From: Sphingomonas sp. Ag1
GTDB taxonomy: Bacteria; Pseudomonadota; Alphaproteobacteria; Sphingomonadales; Sphingomonadaceae
DNA length: 64,000 nucleotides
Direction of reading: 5' to 3'
Assembly (NCBI RefSeq): GCF_000980895.1
Contig: NZ_LAZX01000082.1
Location: forward strand, 1 to 64,000
Under the pieces are notes generated by a model. It was not told where the DNA came from. It was given only the letters and a program-made list of their open reading frames with translations, and did not search any database. Numbering within the stretch: the first letter of the stretch is position 1; each line of letters begins with the position of its first letter. This document shows, piece after piece, positions 58,417-64,000 of the stretch. The position numbers and the translations under genes were made by a program.

Positions 58417-59334
58417 ATGCCCGCCCCCAGTTCCATGACTCCAGCAAGCCCCCTTTTGCCGCCTGCCGACTGGCGGGACTTCCTCGCGCTGACCAAGCCG
58501 CGCGTGCTGACCCTGGTGGTGTTCACCGGGCTGTGCGGCATGCTGGCGGCGCCAGTGACGATCCACCCGGTGCTCGGCTTCACCGCGATCCTGTGCATCG
58601 CGCTGGGCGCGGGCGCGGCGGGGGCGCTCAACCAATGGTATGAGGCGGACATCGATGCGGTGATGAAGCGCACGATGGGCCGGCCGCTGCCCGCCGGGCG
58701 GATGGATCGCCAGTCGGCGTTGCATTTCGGGGTCGGGCTGGGCGCGTTTTCGGTCATCCTGATGGGGCTGGCGCTGAACGTCGCGGCGGCGGCGATCCTG
58801 ACCATCTCCATCCTGTTCTATGTCCTGATCTATACCGTCTGGCTGAAGCGGCGGACGCCGCAGAACATCGTCATCGGCGGGGCGGCGGGCGCGTTTCCGC
58901 CGCTGATCGGCTGGGCCGCGGCGACGGGCGATGTCGCGCTGCTGCCGCTGCTGTTGTTCATGTTCGTGTTCCTGTGGACGCCGCCGCATTTCTGGGCGCT
59001 CGCGCTGTTCGTGAAGACCGATTACGCCAATGCCGGCGTGCCGATGCTGCCCGTCGTGGCGGGCGAGAAGGTGACGCGGCACCAGATCGGCCTCTACACC
59101 ATCCCGATGGCGATCGTGGCGGTGGCGCCGTGGCCGCTGGGGCTGACCGGTGCGATCTATGGCGTGGTGTCGAGCGTGATGACGGCGTGGTTCGGCGTGC
59201 TGGCGTGGCGCGTCGCGCGGCGCACCACGGCCGCGGACGACAAGATGCTGCCCGAAAAGGCGCTGTTCAAATTTTCCATATTGTACCTGTTTGTGGTGTT
59301 TGGCGCGCTTGTCGCCGATCGGTGGATTGCATGA
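58417..59334 (+). CDS. ctaB: Protoheme IX farnesyltransferase (heme O synthase) CtaB
   Basis: A 305-residue UbiA-type prenyltransferase that converts heme b to heme o for the aa3/bo3 oxidase. Motifs are [15 protein letters not shown], the Asp-rich [23 protein letters not shown], the second Asp-like loop and [28 protein letters not shown]. About nine transmembrane segments are present. The ATG at 58417 was chosen; M7 (58435) or an upstream GTG at 58363 are alternatives. It overlaps the next small ORF (ATGA). Confidence 0.94.
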   Translation: MPAPSSMTPASPLLPPADWRDFLALTKPRVLTLVVFTGLCGMLAAPVTIHPVLGFTAILCIALGAGAAGALNQWYEADIDAVMKRTMGRPLPAGRMDRQSALHFGVGLGAFSVILMGLALNVAAAAILTISILFYVLIYTVWLKRRTPQNIVIGGAAGAFPPLIGWAAATGDVALLPLLLFMFVFLWTPPHFWALALFVKTDYANAGVPMLPVVAGEKVTRHQIGLYTIPMAIVAVAPWPLGLTGAIYGVVSSVMTAWFGVLAWRVARRTTAADDKMLPEKALFKFSILYLFVVFGALVADRWIA

Positions 59335-59465
59335 TTGATGATCGGGATCTGATCCGGCGCCGGCAGAAAAGCCGTGCGGTCGTGATGGCGGTGTTGCTGG
59401 GCGCGTTCGTGGTGCTGGTGTTCGCCATTTCCATCGTGAAGATCAGAGAGGGTCTCGCGCACTGA
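59331..59465 (+). CDS. Small membrane protein in cytochrome oxidase cluster (CoxF-like)
   Basis: A 44-residue ORF with a polar, Arg/Lys-rich start ([17 protein letters not shown]) and a single transmembrane helix (about 16-38, [22 protein letters not shown]). It overlaps ctaB and ctaG by ATGA/TGATG junctions. A small ORF of this design lies between ctaB and ctaG in many alphaproteobacteria, sometimes called coxF; its role is not well established. The tight overlaps support that it is translated. Confidence 0.8.
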   Translation: MIDDRDLIRRRQKSRAVVMAVLLGAFVVLVFAISIVKIREGLAH

Positions 59466-60010
59466 TGTTGGCACGTATTTCGGGCAAGGGGCGGACCGCT
59501 GCCTTTGCCGTGCTTGGCCTCCTGTTCATGACCGGTCTCGCCTTCGCCAGCGTGCCGCTGTACCGCCTGTTCTGCCAGGTGACCGGGTTCAACGGCACCA
59601 CGCAGCGCGGGCTGGAGGCGCCGGGCGCCGTCGCCGGCGAGATGAAGATCGACTTCGACGCCAACACCAACGGCAAGCTGCCGTGGCGCTTCACGCCCGA
59701 ACAGCCCAACCAGCGGGTGGTGATCGGCGCGCGCAACATGGCGTTCTTCACCGCGACCAACCGCGCCGCCGTGCCGACCACCGGCACCGCCACGTTCAAC
59801 GTGACGCCGGGGCAGGCGGGGCAATATTTCACCAAGATCGAATGTTTCTGCTTCACCGAACAGACGTTGAAGCCCGGCGAGACGATGCGGATGCCCGTCA
59901 TCTATTTCGTCGATCCGAAAATCCTTGAGGATCCCGACACGCGGGATATCGAGACCATCACGCTCAGCTATACGTTTTACCCGGTAGATTCGGGCAAGCC
60001 GTCCAGCTAA
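59465..60010 (+). CDS. ctaG: Cytochrome c oxidase assembly protein CtaG (Cox11)
   Basis: A 181-residue copper chaperone for the CuB site. An N-terminal membrane anchor (FAVLGLLFMTGLAFASVPLYRLFCQVTG) is followed by a periplasmic beta domain with the copper-binding CFCF motif (YFTKIECFCFTEQTLKPGE), MRMPVIYFVDPKI and ETITLSYTFY. The ATG overlaps the preceding small ORF. Cox3 follows after 40 bases. Confidence 0.95.
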   Translation: MLARISGKGRTAAFAVLGLLFMTGLAFASVPLYRLFCQVTGFNGTTQRGLEAPGAVAGEMKIDFDANTNGKLPWRFTPEQPNQRVVIGARNMAFFTATNRAAVPTTGTATFNVTPGQAGQYFTKIECFCFTEQTLKPGETMRMPVIYFVDPKILEDPDTRDIETITLSYTFYPVDSGKPSS

Positions 60011-60050
60011 GCGAACGCAAAACACAGGGTACCAACAGGGGAAGAGCCCG

Positions 60051-60971
60051 ATGGCCGGCGCCAAGAACCACGATTACCACATTCTCCCACCCGATCCCTG
60101 GCCGATCATCAGCTCCTTCTCGGCGCTGGCGATGGCGGCTGGCGGCATCATGTGGATGCACGGAGGCCATGTCGACAAGCCGAACGGCGGCGGCTGGCTG
60201 TTCTTCGCCGGCCTGGCGGCCGTGCTGTTCTCGATGTTCTGCTGGTGGCGCAACGTCATCCGCGAAGGCCGCGCGGGCGATCACACGCCGGTCGTGCAGC
60301 TGCATTTCCGCTATGGCATGATCCTGTTCATCGCCTCCGAGGTGATGTTCTTCGTCGGCTGGTTCTGGGCCTATTTCGATTTCGCGCTGTTCCCCGATGC
60401 GATCGTCTTCGTCGACGGCGCGGTGGAGCGCGTGACCGAGGGTGCGGCGCTGGCCGCGCAGTGGCCGCCCAAGGGCATGGAGGTGATCAACGCCTTCGAA
60501 CTGCCGCTGCTCAACACGCTGATCCTGCTTTTGTCGGGCACCACCATCACCTGGGCGCACCATGCGCTGATCCACAACCAGCGTGGCGGCGAGAAGACCG
60601 GCCTGTGGGGCATGATCGGCGTCGGCAACCGCGACGGCGTGCTGAAGGGCCTGTGGGTCACGGTCGTCCTCGGCCTGATCTTCAGCATGATCCAGGCCTA
60701 TGAGTACATGCACGCGCCGTTCCCGTTCAAGGGACTGAACTATGGCGCGGCGTTCTTCATGGCGACCGGTTTCCACGGTTTCCACGTCATCGTCGGCACG
60801 ATCTTCCTGATCGTCTGCCTGATGCGCGCCTATAAGGGCGACTTCACGCCCAAGGCGCATTTCGGGTTCGAAGCGGCCGCCTGGTACTGGCACTTCGTCG
60901 ACGTGGTGTGGCTGTTCCTGTTCGTCTCCATCTACATCTGGGGCGGCTGGGGCGCACCGGTCCACGGCTGA
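60051..60971 (+). CDS. ctaE: Cytochrome c oxidase subunit III
   Basis: A 306-residue subunit III of the aa3-type oxidase with seven transmembrane helices. It opens KNHDYHILPPDPWPIISSFSALAMAAGGIMWMH and shows RYGMILFIASEVMFFVGWFWAYF, MIQAYEYMHAPF and FEAAAWYWHFVDVVWLFLFVSIYIWGG, all classic COX3 signatures. Subunits I and II are outside the window. A strong hairpin (61005-61033) follows the gene. Confidence 0.96.
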   Translation: MAGAKNHDYHILPPDPWPIISSFSALAMAAGGIMWMHGGHVDKPNGGGWLFFAGLAAVLFSMFCWWRNVIREGRAGDHTPVVQLHFRYGMILFIASEVMFFVGWFWAYFDFALFPDAIVFVDGAVERVTEGAALAAQWPPKGMEVINAFELPLLNTLILLLSGTTITWAHHALIHNQRGGEKTGLWGMIGVGNRDGVLKGLWVTVVLGLIFSMIQAYEYMHAPFPFKGLNYGAAFFMATGFHGFHVIVGTIFLIVCLMRAYKGDFTPKAHFGFEAAAWYWHFVDVVWLFLFVSIYIWGGWGAPVHG

Positions 60972-61004
60972 CCGACGACCCGATCCACTGGATCGACAAG
61001 CAAG

Positions 61005-61033
61005 CGGGCGTGGCTCCACCGGAGCCGCGCCCG
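61005..61033 (+). terminator. Hairpin after the COX3 gene
   Basis: Thirteen-base arms (61005-61017 and 61021-61033; CGGGCG-T-GGCTCC with GGAGCC-G-CGCCCG) enclose a 3-base loop, with one wobble pair, followed by TTCGCGTTT. It lies 33 bases after the COX3 stop and may reduce read-through into the SURF1 gene. Confidence 0.6.
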
Positions 61034-61113
61034 TTCGCGTTTGGGGATGCCACCAGCCCCGCCATGCGATGTGACCTTGCCAGCGGGGGCGGCGGCAGGG
61101 CAGGGCGGGCGGC

Positions 61114-61722
61114 ATGAGGCGGCTGCCGATCCTTCCCACCATCATCGTCGCGCTGGCGGTTGCCACGATGATCGGCCTTGGCCTGTGGCAATTGCGCGTG
61201 CGCCTGCCGCAGAAGGAGGCGCAGCTGGCGCAGCTCGCCGCCAACCCGTCGCGGCCGGCGGTGACGTTTCCGCGCAGCCCGGACGATTCGCTGCTGTTCC
61301 GCGCCAGCGTCGCCGAATGCGCGCAGGTGACCGGGATCACCCGCGCGGGGGCGGGCAATGCGGGCTATCGCCTGATCGCGACCTGCCTGACGCCGGGCGG
61401 GGGCGCGCCGATCAAGGTACAGCTGGGCACGACACGCGATCCGACGAAGATGGTCGAATGGGGCGGGGGCATGGTGCGCGGCTGGATCAGCCATGCGCCC
61501 GACCAGACGCCGCTGATCGCCACGCTGTTCCGCGCAGCGCCCAAGGAGATGCTGCTGGTCGCGGCCGAGCCAGCCGCGGGGTTGACCGCCAACAGCCGGC
61601 CGGACATCGGCCTCGTCCCCAACAATCACCTGGCCTATGCCGGGCAATGGTTCTTCTTCGCCGCGGTCGCCGCGTTGATCTACCTCGTCGCGCTGCGCCG
61701 GCGGCTGGCGAGCCGCGCCTGA
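61114..61722 (+). CDS. SURF1 family cytochrome oxidase assembly protein
   Basis: A 202-residue SURF1-type protein with transmembrane helices at both ends (about 5-25 and 175-195). Typical positions are IGLGLWQLRVRLPQKEAQLAQL at the start and LAYAGQWFFFAAVAALIYLVALRRR at the end. It supports heme a insertion into subunit I. The middle region is diverged and somewhat shorter than in classical Surf1 (about 240). Between COX3 and this gene many relatives carry a DUF983 gene; it is absent here. Confidence 0.85.
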   Translation: MRRLPILPTIIVALAVATMIGLGLWQLRVRLPQKEAQLAQLAANPSRPAVTFPRSPDDSLLFRASVAECAQVTGITRAGAGNAGYRLIATCLTPGGGAPIKVQLGTTRDPTKMVEWGGGMVRGWISHAPDQTPLIATLFRAAPKEMLLVAAEPAAGLTANSRPDIGLVPNNHLAYAGQWFFFAAVAALIYLVALRRRLASRA

Positions 61723-61821
61723 CCCGGCCACGCCGCTGACCGACAGCGCGAAGCTGAGCTAGGCGGCGGGCAAGGAGGGCGCGGTTGCGAGGGGGCGGTC
61801 GCCGGGCTAACGCGCACGTCC

Positions 61822-63219
61822 ATGCGGTACATCAGCACTCGCGGGGCAGCCCCTACGCTCGACTTTCGCGGCGCGACGCTCGCGGGGCTTGCGTCGGACG
61901 GCGGCCTGTACGTGCCCGATCACTGGCCGACGCTGAGCGCCGACGAGATCGCGGGGCTGGCCGGCCTGTCCTATGTCGATACCGCGGTGGCGGTGATGGC
62001 GCCGTTCATCGGGGATTCGCTGAGCCGGGACGAGCTGCGCGCGCTGTGTGAGCAGGCCTATGGCCGCTTTTCGCACGCCGCGGTCACGCCGCTGCGCCAG
62101 CTGGACCACGACCAATGGGTGCTGGAGCTGTTTCACGGCCCGACACTGGCGTTCAAGGACGTGGCGCTGCAGCTGCTGGGTCTGTTGTTCGAGCGGTTCC
62201 TGAAGGATGACGACGGCGCGCCGCTGACGATCGTCGGCGCGACCAGCGGCGATACCGGGTCGGCGGCGATCGACGCGGTTGCCGGGCGCGAGAAGATCGA
62301 CATCTTCATGCTCCACCCCGCCGGCCGCGTGAGCGACGTGCAGCGCCGGCAGATGACGACGGTGCGCGCGCCCAACGTCCACAATATCGCGATCCGCGGC
62401 GATTTCGACACCGCGCAGGCGCTGGTGAAGGCGATGTTCAACGACCCCGCCTTTTCCGGGCGGTTCCGGCTGAGCGCGGTCAATTCGATCAACTGGGCGC
62501 GGCTGATGGCGCAGGTGGTCTATTATTTCTACGCCGCCGTTCGGCTGGGCGCGCCGGGGCGGCCGATCGCGTTCAGCGTGCCGACGGGCAATTTCGGCGA
62601 TGTCTTCGCCGGCTATGTCGCGGCGCGCATGGGCCTGCCGATCGAGCGGCTGATCGTCGCCACCAACGTCAACGACATCCTTCACCGCGCGCTGTCCGCC
62701 GGGGATTATTCCTCCGCCACGGTGGTGCCAACCGCCACGCCGTCGATGGATATCCAGGTGTCGTCCAATTTCGAGCGGTTGCTGTTCGACCTGGGCGATC
62801 GCGACGGCGCGGCGCTGGCGGCGCAGATGCAGGGGTTCGAGGCGTCCAGGGCGATGCGGCTGACCAATGCGCAGCATGGCGGCGCGGCGGCGCATCTGGC
62901 GAGCGCGAGCGTCGATGCCGACGGGATGGCGCTGGCCATGCGCTGGGCGCATGAACATGCCGGCGAGCTGATCGACCCGCATACCGCGATCGCGCTGTCC
63001 GCCGCGCGCAGCGCCGCGTTCGACTGTCCGACGGTGACGCTGGCGACCGCGCACCCGGCCAAATTCCCCGAGGCGGTGGAGCGCGCAACGGGCCTCAGCC
63101 CCGCATTGCCGGCGCGCGTCGGCGACCTGTTCGAGCGCGAGGAAGCGTTCGTGACGCTGGACGCTACCTTTGACGCGGTGAGTGCCTATATAGCCGAGCG
63201 CGCGACTCCGCGTTCCTGA
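61822..63219 (+). CDS. thrC: Threonine synthase ThrC
   Basis: A 465-residue PLP enzyme converting O-phosphohomoserine to threonine. It opens MRYISTRGAAPTLDFRGATLAGLASDGGLYVPDHWP, the long-form ThrC start. The PLP Lys is residue 112 (ELFHGPTLAFKDVALQLL). The phosphate-binding loop is VGATSGDTGSAAIDAV, and NSINWARLMAQVVYYFYA and FSVPTGNFGDVFAGYVA are conserved. It follows the SURF1 gene after 99 bases. Confidence 0.96.
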   Translation: MRYISTRGAAPTLDFRGATLAGLASDGGLYVPDHWPTLSADEIAGLAGLSYVDTAVAVMAPFIGDSLSRDELRALCEQAYGRFSHAAVTPLRQLDHDQWVLELFHGPTLAFKDVALQLLGLLFERFLKDDDGAPLTIVGATSGDTGSAAIDAVAGREKIDIFMLHPAGRVSDVQRRQMTTVRAPNVHNIAIRGDFDTAQALVKAMFNDPAFSGRFRLSAVNSINWARLMAQVVYYFYAAVRLGAPGRPIAFSVPTGNFGDVFAGYVAARMGLPIERLIVATNVNDILHRALSAGDYSSATVVPTATPSMDIQVSSNFERLLFDLGDRDGAALAAQMQGFEASRAMRLTNAQHGGAAAHLASASVDADGMALAMRWAHEHAGELIDPHTAIALSAARSAAFDCPTVTLATAHPAKFPEAVERATGLSPALPARVGDLFEREEAFVTLDATFDAVSAYIAERATPRS

Positions 63220-63339
63220 CCCTTCTGCCGTTCGCATGTTGAAGGGGCGTGCCAGCCACGCTCCGATCGGCTGCGTGCCACGCGGGGTCTGCCCGAACCG
63301 CAAAGTCGAAGCGCGCCCTTACGTTCGCAGGATTCATTG

Positions 63340-64000
63340 ATGCCATCCCCCCGCCGTACCTTCGCGATCATCTCGCACCCTGACGCCGGCAAGACGACGC
63401 TGACCGAAAAGCTGCTGTATGTCGGCGGCGCGATCCATCTGGCGGGCGAGGTGAAGGCGCGGGGGCAGAACCGGCGCGCGCGATCGGACTGGATGAAGAT
63501 CGAGCAGCAGCGCGGCATCTCGGTGACGTCGAGCGTCATGACGTTCGAGAAGGACGGCGTGTTCTTCAACCTGCTCGATACGCCGGGGCACGAGGATTTC
63601 AGCGAGGACACGTACCGCACGCTGACCGCGGTCGATTCGGCGGTGATGGTGATCGACGCGGCCCGCGGCATCGAGGCGCAGACGCGCAAGCTGTTCGAGG
63701 TGTGCCGCCTGCGCAATGTGCCGATCATCACCTTCGTCAACAAGGTCGATCGCGAGGGGCGGCCGGTGTTCGAGCTGCTCGACGAGATTGCCGACATGCT
63801 GGCGCTGGACGTGTGCCCGATGAGCTGGCCGGTCGGCATGGGCGGCACGTTCCAGGGCGTGCTTGACCTGAAGACCAACCGCATCAGCCGCCCGGATGGC
63901 GACAGCCGCACGTTCCAGGGGCGGGTCGAGGATGCGCCCGAACTGCCGCCCGAGATCGCCGAGGAGATCGAGCTGGCGCAGGCGGGCTATGCCGCGTTCG
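63340..64000 (+). CDS. prfC: Peptide chain release factor 3 PrfC, N-terminal part (cut by window edge)
   Basis: The first 220 codons of RF3, the GTPase that removes RF1/RF2 from ribosomes after termination. G1 is [15 protein letters not shown], the switch region reads [18 protein letters not shown]3 is [16 protein letters not shown] and G4 is [18 protein letters not shown] before switch 1 distinguishes RF3 from EF-G. The ATG is at 63340. The reading frame stays open to the window end. Confidence 0.95.
   Translation, partial: MPSPRRTFAIISHPDAGKTTLTEKLLYVGGAIHLAGEVKARGQNRRARSDWMKIEQQRGISVTSSVMTFEKDGVFFNLLDTPGHEDFSEDTYRTLTAVDSAVMVIDAARGIEAQTRKLFEVCRLRNVPIITFVNKVDREGRPVFELLDEIADMLALDVCPMSWPVGMGGTFQGVLDLKTNRISRPDGDSRTFQGRVEDAPELPPEIAEEIELAQAGYAAF

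Noticed and set aside
1..64000. tRNA genes, rRNA, CRISPR arrays, insertion sequences, prophage or plasmid origin
   Set aside because: No cloverleaf-like, spacer-repeat, transposase or integrase signatures were recognised by eye in the gaps or reading frames.

Overview
The window is GC-rich, gene-dense chromosomal DNA. It most likely comes from an alphaproteobacterium of the Sphingomonas group (Sphingomonadales). This inference rests on the ctaB - small ORF - ctaG - COX3 - SURF1 - thrC block, the ethylmalonyl-CoA type acyl-CoA dehydrogenase, the high GC, and the 28-bp inverted repeats. No tRNA, rRNA, CRISPR array, insertion sequence or prophage was seen.

Layout. 1-10.6 kb is housekeeping and metabolism: the start of smc (minus strand, cut by the window edge), a methylsuccinyl-CoA dehydrogenase and a thiolase, a SulP anion transporter with a structured leader, ispG, a DUF1993 protein, two tandem acyltransferase-3 membrane proteins and an exported isoaspartyl peptidase. 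10.7-46.6 kb is a nearly complete flagellar locus. The minus-strand half holds motA-motB and flgBCDE/flgFGHIJKL. The plus-strand half holds a second, reduced stator-like pair, flgA, flgM, flgN, a transglycosylase, flhA and fliA. It is interrupted by a two-gene YqcI/YcgG plus DUF1989 operon, followed by fliC (minus), a sigma-54 activator of FlbD type, fliEFGHIJ, fliKLMNOPQR, flhB and fliDS. 46.6-64 kb returns to metabolism: a CorA-type transporter, siroheme and lysine/arginine genes (lysA, argH), a TlpA-like lipoprotein, queA, an amidohydrolase-BKACE-amidohydrolase cluster, a nitroreductase, cytochrome oxidase assembly genes, thrC and the start of prfC.

How the flagellar genes work together. 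The sequence shows a regulatory hierarchy. Sigma-54 type -24/-12 elements lie before flgB, flgF, the second stator pair, the transglycosylase-flhA-fliA operon and fliK. Sigma-28 type elements (TAAA-N15-G[CT]CGTTT) lie before motA, flgM, fliC and fliD. A recurring dyad, CGGCAA-N4-TTGCCG or close relatives, clusters near flgB, between fliC and the activator gene, inside fliK and inside the transglycosylase gene. It is a good candidate for the binding site of the locally encoded sigma-54 activator. The locus uses FliA/FlgM and FliS rather than the FlbT/FlaF scheme of many alphaproteobacteria. No flhF/flhG or chemotaxis genes are present here.

The most unusual items are: the second stator pair, whose PomA-like subunit lacks the first transmembrane helix and whose PomB-like partner has a shrunken, degenerate OmpA domain; the conserved dyads with two intragenic copies; an FNR-type box in front of the YqcI/DUF1989 operon; argH and a TlpA-like gene whose divergent start codons share one CATG; and a FlgH without a lipobox cysteine.
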